A stretch of 64,000 nt of DNA, taken from positions 1-64,000 of the forward strand of contig NZ_MSCV01000015.1 in NCBI RefSeq assembly GCF_002005105.1, written 5' to 3'. This DNA is from Methylocaldum sp. 14B. GTDB taxonomy: Bacteria > Pseudomonadota > Gammaproteobacteria > Methylococcales > Methylococcaceae. Shown here in pieces: positions 39,313 to 48,563 of the stretch. The notes under the pieces were generated by a model, which saw only the letters and a list, made by a program, of their open reading frames with translations, ran no database searches and was not told the origin of the DNA. The number at the start of each line of letters is the position of its first letter. The stretch's first letter is position 1. A program made the position numbers and the translations under genes.

Positions 39313-41184
39313 CTAAATACAGGTCCAAAGCCGCTCGCGAAGTCCGGAGAATCGTCCGGGAACGCGCTTGATGGCGTCTTCCAGAATTTTCTGCGAGCCG
39401 TGTATTTCCGCTCGATGCCGCGCTCGGGTGACGGCCGTGTAAATCAACGGGCGGTCCAGTACCGGGCCTTCAAGGTCCGGTAGCGCCAGCACGATCTCGT
39501 CGAATTCGGAACCCTGGCTTTTGTGAACGGTCATGGCGTACACGGTTTCGTGTTCGGGGAGGCGTGTCGGCGAAAATCCCCGGATGTGGCCGTCCGCATC
39601 CTCGAAAAAGACCCGGAGTCCTGCGCCGGTTTCCAGCGCGATGCCGATATCGCCGTTGAACAGCCGGAGGTCGTAATCGTTGCGGGTCACGATCACCGGA
39701 CGACCGGGATACCATCGGCTTCCCCGGCGCAATCGCCGTTGCACGTAAAGTTGTTCCTCGAACCTGCGGTTTATGCCCGCCGCTCCGCTATCGCCTTCCC
39801 GATGAGCGGTCAGTACCCGAAAACGGCCGAAAAGGCGCAGAACGTCCTTTGCTTCGTCGCCCGAGTCGACGGCTTCGAAGAAAGCTCGATAGCCGCCTTC
39901 CATCCTTCGGACCAAATCCACTCCGCCGACCCGTGTCCGCTCCCAATGAATCTCGGGATGACGGCCGCCGGCGAGCAACGCGACCGCTTCTTTAGCGCGC
40001 CCGGCATTGATCATTCGCGCCAACTGGCCGATGCCGCTTTCCGACCCGAAGCGATGGCTGTGGGTGAGGAGCGCGATACAATCGGACAGGGCCGGTGTGA
40101 ACAGATCGCCCGACGGAATCTTGACACCCGAGGCTGCGTAAAGTTGATCGCAAAATGCCGGGCTGTAGCCGGACGATTCGCACAGATCGCCGAACACCGC
40201 TCCGGGTTCCACCGACGCCAATTGATCCTTGTCCCCCAGCAAAATCAGCCGGGCGGCTTTCGGCAAGGCGTCGATCAGCTTGGCCATCAGCGCCAGGTCG
40301 ATCATCGATGCCTCATCCACCACCAATACGTCCAGCGGCAGCGGATTTTTCCGGTTATGGCGAAAGTAAACGGAGTCGGGCTTGGCGCCCAGCAGCCGAT
40401 GCAACGTGGAGGCGGTTTCGGGAAGAGTGTCGAGTACGGCTTGCGGCACCGGCAGTTTCGCTTTCTGTTCGCGTATGGATTCCTGAAGCCGCGCCGCCGC
40501 TTTGCCGGTGGGCGCGCTCAGAGCGATGCGCAGCGGCTTTTCTCCCGCCTGGGATTGGAGTGCGGCGAGTATGCGAACCACGGTGGAAGTCTTTCCCGTT
40601 CCGGGGCCCCCGGAGATGACGCAGAACCGCCGCAACGTCGCCACGGCCGCAGCCAGCTTCTGCCGATCGGGCACCTCGGTGTTGTGCGCGAAAAGCCGGT
40701 CCAGTTCGGCGCGAAGTTTGGCCAGATCGATTTCCGGGCAAGGGCTTTCTGCGAGAGATATCAAGTTGTCCGCCAATGTCTTCTCGTAATGCCAGTAACG
40801 CGTCAGATAGAGGCGGTTGTCCGCGTCGAGGATGAGCGGCGCGAAGCTGCCGGGAGCCCCGACCAGCTTGGACTTTCGGAGCAGCGCCAGCCAATCGGCG
40901 AGACCGGGCAGCGTAACGATGCCCTCGCCGTCGTCGGGGGCTACCTCGGAGCCGGCATAGTCGCACAGACGAATACAGATATGACCTTCCGCGACGGCCT
41001 GGTAAGCCAGCTGTGCCGCCCAGATGACCGCTTCGTCGGGATTGCCGTCGAGCCGGCCCAAGTAAGTGGCGAACTGCTTTCCGAGCGTCGAAAGCTTCAA
41101 GAGTTTCTGGGCGGCCGAGGCCGGTGCGGCCGGTAAGGAACGTGCGGAAGAACGCAACGAGGCAGCGCGGGCTTCGGAGTTCAT
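39313..41184 (-). CDS. recD: Exodeoxyribonuclease V alpha subunit RecD
   Basis: A 623-residue SF1B helicase, the fast 5'-3' motor of RecBCD. The N-terminal RecB-interacting region is followed by Walker A GGPGTGKTST (about 192-201), DEASMIDLALMAKL (motif II), LLGDKDQLASVEPGAVFGDL (motif III) and the C-terminal UvrD-like block YAMTVHKSQGSEFDEIVLALP with YTAVTRAR. It is downstream of recB by 114 bases. The length agrees with E. coli RecD (608). Confidence 0.95.
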   Translation of the reverse strand: MNSEARAASLRSSARSLPAAPASAAQKLLKLSTLGKQFATYLGRLDGNPDEAVIWAAQLAYQAVAEGHICIRLCDYAGSEVAPDDGEGIVTLPGLADWLALLRKSKLVGAPGSFAPLILDADNRLYLTRYWHYEKTLADNLISLAESPCPEIDLAKLRAELDRLFAHNTEVPDRQKLAAAVATLRRFCVISGGPGTGKTSTVVRILAALQSQAGEKPLRIALSAPTGKAAARLQESIREQKAKLPVPQAVLDTLPETASTLHRLLGAKPDSVYFRHNRKNPLPLDVLVVDEASMIDLALMAKLIDALPKAARLILLGDKDQLASVEPGAVFGDLCESSGYSPAFCDQLYAASGVKIPSGDLFTPALSDCIALLTHSHRFGSESGIGQLARMINAGRAKEAVALLAGGRHPEIHWERTRVGGVDLVRRMEGGYRAFFEAVDSGDEAKDVLRLFGRFRVLTAHREGDSGAAGINRRFEEQLYVQRRLRRGSRWYPGRPVIVTRNDYDLRLFNGDIGIALETGAGLRVFFEDADGHIRGFSPTRLPEHETVYAMTVHKSQGSEFDEIVLALPDLEGPVLDRPLIYTAVTRARHRAEIHGSQKILEDAIKRVPGRFSGLRERLWTCI

Positions 41185-41298
41185 GACCTTATTATTCGAA
41201 ATGGGGAGATGGCCTATTTTCGCCGTATTTTTCTTTATGAACAGTATCGGCGTTGGCCAAGCGACTAGACGGGGGTGTTATCGAGCCGCAGTTTTGCG

Positions 41299-44200
41299 CT
41301 ACGACGTCCCCATCAAGAGGCTGTCCAAAGCCTCGATCAATGACTCCGTCGCCTTGTCCCAAAAGATTCCGGTTTTTCTCTGCGGCGCGATACCCCTCAG
41401 AAATAGGTAATACGCTCCGCCAAAATGGGTTTCATAATCGTAGCTCGGCAGCCTTTGCTTGAGATATCGGTGCAGGGCGACGGTGTAGATGAGGAACTGG
41501 AGATAATAATGCTCGCGCGTCATGGCGGCGGCGAGGCGGTCCGGAGCGTAATCGGCATGGGTGTTGCCGAGCCAGTTGGATTTCCAGTCGAGCAGGTAAT
41601 AGCGGCCGTCCGCTTCGAACACCAGATCGATAAAGCCTTTCATATAGCCTTCGATATGCTTGAAGTCGAGCAGCCGGGCGGCTTCGGCATAGCGGCGGTC
41701 GCGTTGAAATCGCGGATCGGCGAGAAGTTTCCGCAAAGCTTCGGAATCGCCCCCCCGCAACGCATAAGTGAATTCCATTTCGACCAGGCGCTTTTCTTCC
41801 GGCACATCGGACAGCTTGAGCCCGCTGTCGTCGAGCGGTGTTTCGAGGGCGGTTTCGATGGTCTGCCGTACGGTCGGCGTCCAGCCATCTCCGATGCCGT
41901 GAGCTTTCAATTTGCGGCGGACGAGTTCGGCTAGCCGTTCGGAATCCCGGCAGGCAAAGTCCCATTCCTCCAAAATCGCGTGCAGGCACGATCCGGCCCG
42001 AGCGCCACGCGGAAAGGCGAATATCGAATCGCCCGGCGCTTCCGGTAACTCGGATTCCGGCAGAACGTCGTAATCCGGCGCTTCGCTGTGCCGCCCGGTG
42101 GTCAAGGCGGAAAAGCTGCTCATGCGCCAGTTCGGGTAAAGCGGCGGACGCCGGAAGGGGCGAACGGCCAGGGTTGAATCGTCCTCCCGTTCCGAGCCGC
42201 GGTAGCGGATCGGACGGGTTTCGACGGAGCCTAGGCTAACGCAGCCGGGCGCCCGTTCCGCGAGGCCGCGGATGTCGGCGGCGATAAACCCGGTATCGGC
42301 TTCCAGCAGTCTTGTCTCCAATGCCGCCAACGGATCGTCCTCCGGCGCCGTCGAGCCGCCGTGCAGCAGCCAGGCCATGGCGGTCGAGTGAAAGCCTTCG
42401 CTTTTGTCCCGCCCGTTCCGGACATTGCCCCAGACGACATAGCAGCGGTAAACGGCGCGCGTGAGCGCCACGTAAAGAAGACGCAGATTTTCCGACATTT
42501 CTTCCAGGACGGCCTGACGCCGGTTTTCCTCCAGCTTCGCCGAGCCGAGGTCCAGTACCGATTCGCCGTCGGCGTGCAGAAGCACCGATTGAGCCTTTCG
42601 CTGCCGCAGCCTTCCGTCCCAGAGAAACGGACAGAACACGATCGGGTATTCGAGCCCCTTGCTGGTGTGTATGGTCACGATCTTCACGCGCTTGGCGTCG
42701 CTTTCCAGGCGTAGCAGGGCGGTTTCGTCGCTCTTGGAGGGACTCCGGATGGCGCGGCCGAACCAGCCCAGCAGCGTATCGATACTCGATTTTTTGCGGC
42801 TCTCTACCTGCAGCAGTTCGGCCAAGTGCAGGAGATTGGTCAGCCGCCGCTCGCCGTCTCGAAACTTCGGCAGATGCTCGGTGATGCGGGCGTCTTCGAA
42901 CCAGCGGCGGAACATCGGCATGAAGCCTTCGCTCAGCCAGACGTGATGGTAGGTCTGAAAGCGGTCGAAGATCGCTTCCCAAACACTCTCGTCCTTTTGC
43001 AGTTCGAATATCGCGTTGGCCGTATGATTCATGAGTTCCGTCGCCAGCGCGGCCTTGATCAGCGGCTCCCGCCCCGGCTGGGCGACCGCCTGCAAGATCC
43101 GTTCGAGTTCCGCCGCTTCGGGAGTCGAGAACACGTTCTCCTGCCCCTGGCGCACGCTGGGCACGCCGCAGGCCGACAGCGCGTCCTCGATCAAGCGCGC
43201 CTGGACGTGGGTGGAGACCAGTACGGCGATGTCGCCCCCGTCGAGGCTTCGCTCGCCCAGGCGTGCCTTGCCCTCGCTTGCGGCGTTGAGCAGCCGGGCG
43301 ATTTCGAAGGCGGTCGCCAAGGCGGTCAATCGGCTTGCCGCGCCTTTCGAATAGGGCTTTTCCTTTCCTTTGTCGTCTTGCTCCGGCGGCAGCAAAAGGA
43401 AGCGGAACGGCTCCTCGCCGTCGCCTTCGATATCCAGAAGGGCACGCAGCCGCGCGGCGGGCCTTACCTCCGGGTAGGGAATCTCGTCGAGCAGGAACGG
43501 CTTCGGATGGTCGACGAACAAGGCATTGACCGTGGCGATGAGATCGCGCTCGGAGCGCTGATTGGTCTTCAGCGTGCGGCGGGTGATGCGTTCGTTGCTC
43601 CGCGCTTCGAGGTAGCTGAAGATGTCCGCGCCGCGAAACCCGTAGATCGCCTGCTTGGGATCGCCGACGAAGAACACCGGCGAACCGCCGTCCCCGTAGA
43701 TGCGGCGGAAGATGCGGTATTGGATCGGGTCGGTGTCCTGGAATTCGTCGATCAGGGCGGCCCGGTAGCGGCGGCGGACGGTTTCCGCCAGGCGTTTGCC
43801 GTGTTCCGAATCCAGCGCGCTGGCCAGGCGGTTCAGCAGGTCGTTGTAGCAGACGACTTGCAGCGCGCCCTTGCGCTGGTCCAGTTCGGCGTCGCAGAAC
43901 TCGATCAGGCGCCGCTTGAGGCACTGAAGCCGAATTTCGAAATTTCGGCGCAGGGCCTCGTCCGCCTCGACCACGGACCGGCAACGTTGAAAAAAAGGAT
44001 GCCGCGGTGGCTCGCAAGCTTTCTTGACGGCAGCGGCAAGGGCTTCGGGCGTCAGACGTTGAAGACCTTCCGGCAGATCGAGCACGGGCGGGACTTCGGG
44101 TAAAACGACCGGCTGCGGAGTCTGTTCCGATGCCGGCCATCGGCCGAAAAATTCGGCCGTTTCGGCTAGCCAGTTCCGCAAGCTTTCGGGTTTGACGCGG

Positions 44201-44964
44201 GTTCGGTTGAAATTCGGATAATCCAGCAGCAGCGCCTCGATGGCAGTCCTTTCGGCATGCCAGGCTTCCGCCGCTCCAAGCACCGCCTGCCCGAACCGCG
44301 CGATGTCGTCCTCCTCGTCAGCCGGTTCGACGGGCCCGGCGATTTTCAGGAACGGCTTGCCTACATAGGGCTGAATTTCGCTCAGCCAGACATCGGGCGA
44401 TTGATTTGTTTGGGCCAGATAATCGGCCCAAGCTGCGGAGGCGAGATAGACCTCCCGTCGCCAGAAATCGTCGACGATTTCCCGCAGCAAATCGGTTTCG
44501 TCCGGCATCAGCTCGCAATCGAAATCCGCTCCCGATTCGAAGGCGCTTTCGTTCAAGAGGCGCTGGCAGAATCCGTGGATGGTGTAGACCGCGGCCTCGT
44601 CGAACCCGCTGATCGCATAGCCGAGAAGGCGCCTGGCGATCTCGGTCCGGTCGCCGTACAGTTCGAGGATGCGGCGGCAGAAATCGTCGTCGCTTTCGCC
44701 GGTTTCGAAGGCGGAAAGGACCTCCCTCAACCGCCTGCGGATACGATCCTGAAGCTCGGCGGTCGCCGCCTTGGTGTACGTCACCACCAGAATCTGATCG
44801 ACGCTGAGGCCAAGCTCCAGAATCAGCCGAACGTAAAGCCCCGAAATCGTCCAGGTCTTGCCCGTCCCGGCGCTGGCTTCGACCAGATTCAGCCCGGCGA
44901 GCTCGGCGTCGTAGATGTCGAACTCTGGGGTATGGTCGGTGGATAGCTGGCTGGAAGGGAGCAT
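41299..44964 (-). CDS. recB: Exodeoxyribonuclease V beta subunit RecB
   Basis: A 1221-residue UvrD-like helicase-nuclease. Walker A is SAGTGKTWTISGLYVRL (from residue 31), with later motifs ALIDEFQDTDPIQYRIF, VGDPKQAIYGFRGADIF and VTIHTSKGLEYPIVFCP. The C-terminal PD-(D/E)xK nuclease shows GFIDLVFEADGRYYLLDWKSNWLG, carrying the catalytic Asp and Asp-Trp-Lys. Length and domain order agree with E. coli RecB (1180). Unlike in most relatives, recC is not immediately upstream: about 3.6 kb of other DNA intervenes, so recB probably needs its own promoter in the 44965-45347 region, which also holds an inverted-repeat element. Confidence 0.96.
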   Translation of the reverse strand: MLPSSQLSTDHTPEFDIYDAELAGLNLVEASAGTGKTWTISGLYVRLILELGLSVDQILVVTYTKAATAELQDRIRRRLREVLSAFETGESDDDFCRRILELYGDRTEIARRLLGYAISGFDEAAVYTIHGFCQRLLNESAFESGADFDCELMPDETDLLREIVDDFWRREVYLASAAWADYLAQTNQSPDVWLSEIQPYVGKPFLKIAGPVEPADEEDDIARFGQAVLGAAEAWHAERTAIEALLLDYPNFNRTRVKPESLRNWLAETAEFFGRWPASEQTPQPVVLPEVPPVLDLPEGLQRLTPEALAAAVKKACEPPRHPFFQRCRSVVEADEALRRNFEIRLQCLKRRLIEFCDAELDQRKGALQVVCYNDLLNRLASALDSEHGKRLAETVRRRYRAALIDEFQDTDPIQYRIFRRIYGDGGSPVFFVGDPKQAIYGFRGADIFSYLEARSNERITRRTLKTNQRSERDLIATVNALFVDHPKPFLLDEIPYPEVRPAARLRALLDIEGDGEEPFRFLLLPPEQDDKGKEKPYSKGAASRLTALATAFEIARLLNAASEGKARLGERSLDGGDIAVLVSTHVQARLIEDALSACGVPSVRQGQENVFSTPEAAELERILQAVAQPGREPLIKAALATELMNHTANAIFELQKDESVWEAIFDRFQTYHHVWLSEGFMPMFRRWFEDARITEHLPKFRDGERRLTNLLHLAELLQVESRKKSSIDTLLGWFGRAIRSPSKSDETALLRLESDAKRVKIVTIHTSKGLEYPIVFCPFLWDGRLRQRKAQSVLLHADGESVLDLGSAKLEENRRQAVLEEMSENLRLLYVALTRAVYRCYVVWGNVRNGRDKSEGFHSTAMAWLLHGGSTAPEDDPLAALETRLLEADTGFIAADIRGLAERAPGCVSLGSVETRPIRYRGSEREDDSTLAVRPFRRPPLYPNWRMSSFSALTTGRHSEAPDYDVLPESELPEAPGDSIFAFPRGARAGSCLHAILEEWDFACRDSERLAELVRRKLKAHGIGDGWTPTVRQTIETALETPLDDSGLKLSDVPEEKRLVEMEFTYALRGGDSEALRKLLADPRFQRDRRYAEAARLLDFKHIEGYMKGFIDLVFEADGRYYLLDWKSNWLGNTHADYAPDRLAAAMTREHYYLQFLIYTVALHRYLKQRLPSYDYETHFGGAYYLFLRGIAPQRKTGIFWDKATESLIEALDSLLMGTS

Positions 44965-45059
44965 GGGCGATTTCGTTTAATGCCGTAGAGCGCGGTGAGG
45001 AACGAGCCGCATCCTACGCCACGAAGCACTTCTCCGGCAACGACGAGAAAGATTGCGGC

Positions 45060-45256
45060 TAGAGCATTTTCATACCGACTGTACGGGCATTCGCGAGTAG
45101 GTCGGGAATCCTTTCCCGACACCACGTCTCGGCCGAGCGTCTTCGTCGGCAAAGGATTGCCGACCTACGAGTGCTTGAATCCATTCACCCGAGCCGAAGT
45201 CGCCAACGACTTCCGCCAAGCCTGTTTTGCCGGACGAGCGAGATGAAAACGCTCTA
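45060..45256. mobile_element. MITE-like non-autonomous element, copy 1
   Basis: This element of about 197 bp has inverted ends TAGAGCATTTTCAT and ATGAAAACGCTCTA (one mismatch), with TA at both boundaries as expected for TA target duplication. Inside are two hairpin-like arms (45097-45120 and 45145-45168) that are near inverted copies of each other, GTAGGTCGG.AATCC and GGATT.CCGACCTAC. It encodes nothing convincing. A relative lies at 57822-58021. It occupies the gap upstream of recB. Confidence 0.65.
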
Positions 45257-45347
45257 AAGCAACCGTTTGCGATTAGAAGGGTCGTCTTGGTGTCCCCAAG
45301 ACGACCGGGAAAGCTGACGCCGTGTGGAAGGAGGGTAGTATTTGCCT

Positions 45348-46349
45348 TTAACCGCCGGAGTAGTGTTCGACGATCTCGACGCGCCGGTTTTTCGCGCGCC
45401 CTTCTTCCGTTTTGTTCGAAGCGACAGGCGCTATCATGCCGGCGCCCGCGGGTGTCAGGCGGTCGCGAGCGATGCCATGGGCCGACACCAGAGTGTCTGC
45501 CACGGTCTGGGCTCGTTTCTGGGACAGCGAGAGATTGTAGTCGAACGCGCCCTTGCCGTCCGTGTGTCCGACGATGAGGACCTTTAACTTAGGGTTTTCT
45601 TTCAGAAGCGCCGCCAATTGCGCGATTTGCGGTTCCGATTCCGGCTTGATCTCCGCCTTGTCGAAATCGAAGTAGATGCCGTAGATCGCGATCCGGCCGT
45701 CGCGCTCCAGCGCCTGCTGCATTTCGCTGGCCTTGACCAGCGCGATCTTGTCGGCCTCCATCGGCTTCGATTCGACGACCGTCACGGCAACATGCGGCGT
45801 CAGAGGCCGGGATTTGGTCGCCTTGGTCTCGACCCCGAGCATCCCGACGGTAACCCGGCCTTCCGGCGCATCCCGCTCCGCCAGCAAATAGACAGTGGTA
45901 TCCCAGGTCGTCGGCATGCCGATCTGGCCGTTCCCGGCTTCCCAGAAGGTTGGGACCGATCCGCCGGGCGAACATTCCTTCGCGCCCTTGCAGAAGAAAC
46001 GAATCGTGAATCCCTTCGAGCGCAATGCCGCCTCGTAATTGCGCATGACCTCCAGGATCGAGCGATCCGCGGGGCCTTCATATCGAATCGAGGTGAGCTT
46101 CCCGGACACGCCGATCTGCCATGCCTCGGGCTTGTCTTTTTGGCCACGGTCCAGCGGTTTGAACGGCAGCTTCAATTCTTCGTGGGCTTTCGTTTCGTAA
46201 AACGTGACAACCGACCCCTCGTAACGTCCGACCAGGGCATGATCGGCGGAACCGGCCAAATCGGTTTTCTCGGCTTGCACCGTCCCGGCAAAGAGGGCCG
46301 GAACCGCCAAAAACAAAAACAAAAACGAAATCCCCAATGGCAATCTCAT
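45348..46349 (-). CDS. DUF4892 and OmpA-like domain outer-membrane protein
   Basis: A 333-residue exported protein. A signal peptide (LPLGISFLFLFLAVPALFAGTVQA) is followed by a DUF4892-type domain (about 27-210; two cysteines in FFCKGAKECSPGG) and a C-terminal OmpA/Pal-like peptidoglycan-binding domain (about 220-330: IYFDFDKAEIKPESEPQIAQLA, VGHTDGKGAFDYNLSLSQKRA, NRRVEI). It should sit in the outer membrane or periplasm tied to the cell wall; its exact role is unknown. The start at 46349 has GAGGTG just before it. It lies between recB and the SIR2 gene, an unusual location. Confidence 0.88.
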   Translation of the reverse strand: MRLPLGISFLFLFLAVPALFAGTVQAEKTDLAGSADHALVGRYEGSVVTFYETKAHEELKLPFKPLDRGQKDKPEAWQIGVSGKLTSIRYEGPADRSILEVMRNYEAALRSKGFTIRFFCKGAKECSPGGSVPTFWEAGNGQIGMPTTWDTTVYLLAERDAPEGRVTVGMLGVETKATKSRPLTPHVAVTVVESKPMEADKIALVKASEMQQALERDGRIAIYGIYFDFDKAEIKPESEPQIAQLAALLKENPKLKVLIVGHTDGKGAFDYNLSLSQKRAQTVADTLVSAHGIARDRLTPAGAGMIAPVASNKTEEGRAKNRRVEIVEHYSGG

Positions 46350-46529
46350 GAGTTCACCTCGATTTTTTCCGCCCGATCGGGCATTTGTAATTATCCGAGT
46401 TTCCAGTGCGTCCGCCGGCAACATGGCCGCTACCGGCATGAAATCCAAGCCTTGCGTCGGCGCGATACCGCGTCCGGTTGAAAACAAGATTAGATTATTT
46501 GTGCGGTTACTGATTGTTCAGCGGCAGTT

Positions 46530-46624
46530 CGTAGGATGTGCCGACGATAGGAGGCGCATCGTTCGCGATTGATGCCTGTCCTGAGCCTGGTCGAAGGGCG
46601 GTTCGTTCCTCACCGCATCCTACG
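46530..46624. repeat. Intergenic inverted repeat with a common REP-like motif
   Basis: CGTAGGATG (46530-46538) and CATCCTACG (46616-46624) are perfect inverted arms. Between them lies CCTGTCCTGAGCCTGGTCG, an intergenic motif seen widely in proteobacterial genomes. Similar GTAGGATG/CATCCTAC words occur at about 45010 and 59395. Confidence 0.5.
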
Positions 46625-46664
46625 GCCCTTCGCCTAAAGAAGTCTGAAGCAAATAACAAAAGCC

Positions 46665-46724
46665 TGACCCTTTTCCTGACCCTTTTCCCATATGACCCTT
46701 TTCCCATATGACCCTTTTCCCATA
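46665..46724. repeat. 16-bp tandem repeat next to the SIR2 gene
   Basis: Three perfect head-to-tail copies of TGACCCTTTTCCCATA fill 46677-46724, preceded by a shortened copy (TGACCCTTTTCC) at 46665-46676. The array ends 13 bases before the SIR2 stop codon, on its 3' side. It may be a slippage product, or mark an insertion edge. Confidence 0.85.
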
Positions 46725-46737
46725 TTGCGCCTGCGGG

Positions 46738-48291
46738 CTACCAACCCCATTTTAGCCTATCGTACAGCGCCGCCAATTTTCTAAAATTACTGGCGTAGCT
46801 TGATTTTTTATAATCTATCTTTTCAAGATTATTGATGAGGAATTCTTTCAATACATCTAGATCAATTTTATCGCTTGGTACGAAAGGAATGTACGCGGAA
46901 GAATTCTCGGGCGTGCATAGCTGGATAATCTCCTCTATACTTTTATGCCTATAGTTTCTAAAGAATGGCCTCGAGTACATTTTCAGTCTAAAATCCTTTA
47001 CTTCTTTTTTTACAACTTTATCAAGGCATATATTGGCCAGCCTGTACTTCTCTTCACTATCAATTCCGATTGATCTCAAGTATTTAAATACTGGAATATA
47101 AGGGGTGTTCTTACTGGCGCGGGGTAGCACGTTGTCAACAATTTGTTGATGATCGAAGCCTTTGTTATCAAGCAATAGATCTTCGATTAGCTCCTCTGCA
47201 CCTATCGCCGCATATCCAATTGGTGCTGGGCCCGCGTGCTCTTTTGATGCAACTCCAACTCCAACTAAAAATTCAACATCCTCTTTTGATTCAATTTCGT
47301 CGATATCCACCACGCATATCTTCTTTTCTGGCTCTGCCGACTGCACTAACTCATAAAGTTGTTCTTTGCAGTACCGCAGAACTCTTGCAGGAATTTTCCG
47401 CTTTGTTGTATCAATGGCTTGATAGACCTCTCCGAAGTTATTGGTCTTCACCAGAACCAACGGTATCTGCACACCGTTTATGGCTAGATATGTATCAGAA
47501 ATAATTGGTTCTTCGCCATTAGACAAGCGCTGTACGAATATTAGATTTTTCCTTAGTTGCTCTATCTTGTCCGTGCCGATACATGAAGCAATTGCTCTTA
47601 GGAGGCTGCTTATGTTTTCATCAGAAATTGAATAACCAATAAACACAATTGGATGCTCGACAAACAGAGTTATTAATTTGGCAGCAAGATAAGTATTTTT
47701 TTCGTTAAATTCATCGTAATCCTTTTTCGTCATTACTAACGAAGACGGTTCAGTAGAGCAGCCGTGAATCTTGTAGATTTCGCCAATTTCGTGGGGATGT
47801 GAAAACAGCAGCTCTTCTTGACCTATATAAGTTCTATGTTCAGGAAAAAGCTGTTCAATAAACATATCCCAGTTCGTGGTTATGACACCATCAACATTCA
47901 GTCCTGATAATAGCGAAACTTCTTCTTTATATTCAGAGTCCATCGCTTTTGACTGATCTAGGGTTGATAGATAGTTGCAGATTTCAATACGTAGAGCTGA
48001 TGTTTCATCTTTCACTTTTGACTTGAAGCGCTCTACGCTTTTTTTATAATCTTCTGAGTTCCACCAGATCTCATTGAAATCTCTTGCTAAGAGAGCTGCA
48101 ACGGTAGGGTAGTGCCCATTTGCAGAAGCTAGATAATACTCAAACGGCTTTCCAGTAACACAGAATCTCTCTAGAAGTCCTCTCCAATCCTCAAGACCTA
48201 AGTAGCGTCTCGAAAACCCCGATCCAACAAACAGAAATGGTCCCGCTTTTCTTGATCTAAAAATCTCAATCAATTTTGATGTTATACCCAT
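46738..48291 (-). CDS. SIR2-domain protein, candidate anti-phage NADase
   Basis: A protein of about 517 residues with an N-terminal SIR2_2-type domain (about 10-255). NAD-site motifs are visible: GPFLFVGSGFSRRYLG (GxGxS-like loop), GVITTNWDMFIEQL, the catalytic-type histidine in YKIHGC, and HPIVFIGYSISDENI. The C-terminal half (about 260-517) is charged and matches nothing I know. Stand-alone and fused SIR2 proteins of this kind deplete NAD+ during phage infection in several defence systems (DSR, Thoeris, SPARSA); function here is inferred. No Argonaute or TIR partner is adjacent. The gene is much richer in A+T than its neighbours, indicating recent transfer. ATG 48291 has AAGG upstream; ATG 48324 is an alternative. 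Confidence 0.82.
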   Translation of the reverse strand: MGITSKLIEIFRSRKAGPFLFVGSGFSRRYLGLEDWRGLLERFCVTGKPFEYYLASANGHYPTVAALLARDFNEIWWNSEDYKKSVERFKSKVKDETSALRIEICNYLSTLDQSKAMDSEYKEEVSLLSGLNVDGVITTNWDMFIEQLFPEHRTYIGQEELLFSHPHEIGEIYKIHGCSTEPSSLVMTKKDYDEFNEKNTYLAAKLITLFVEHPIVFIGYSISDENISSLLRAIASCIGTDKIEQLRKNLIFVQRLSNGEEPIISDTYLAINGVQIPLVLVKTNNFGEVYQAIDTTKRKIPARVLRYCKEQLYELVQSAEPEKKICVVDIDEIESKEDVEFLVGVGVASKEHAGPAPIGYAAIGAEELIEDLLLDNKGFDHQQIVDNVLPRASKNTPYIPVFKYLRSIGIDSEEKYRLANICLDKVVKKEVKDFRLKMYSRPFFRNYRHKSIEEIIQLCTPENSSAYIPFVPSDKIDLDVLKEFLINNLEKIDYKKSSYASNFRKLAALYDRLKWGW

Positions 48292-48324
48292 AAATACCTT
48301 AGTTAGGTCAAAATTTCGAAACAT

Positions 48325-48563
48325 TCAAGGTAAAATCGACTTCAAGAACGAAGCCAAATCTTAATCGGAAAATATCCAATATCTTACTTCGATAGCTACG
48401 CTCCGTATCCTTGTTCGAAGCGTAATCGTTTTATGCCGGCCTGATCGATAAACGTTAGTTTCGTGCCCCACTCCCAATAACACGGAAAAGTAATCAATAT
48501 CGATCAGGCTAATTCGGGATAAAGAGGCATCGTATACACCGAATTCAAGAATCTCATCGGCAA
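48325..48563. other. Gap between recC and the SIR2 gene
   Basis: About 240 bases, A+T-rich, on the 3' side of recC. On the minus strand one frame is open from within the end of recC to 48361 (about 67 codons: EILEFGVYDASLSRISLIDIDYF), but it has no usable start near its beginning and I do not recognise it. The SIR2 promoter should lie here. No terminator for recC is obvious. Confidence 0.35.

Noticed and set aside
42236-44140. A 634-codon frame inside recB
   Set aside because: It is the same-strand alternative frame of a G+C-rich gene, arginine-rich and without domains; recB itself is complete.
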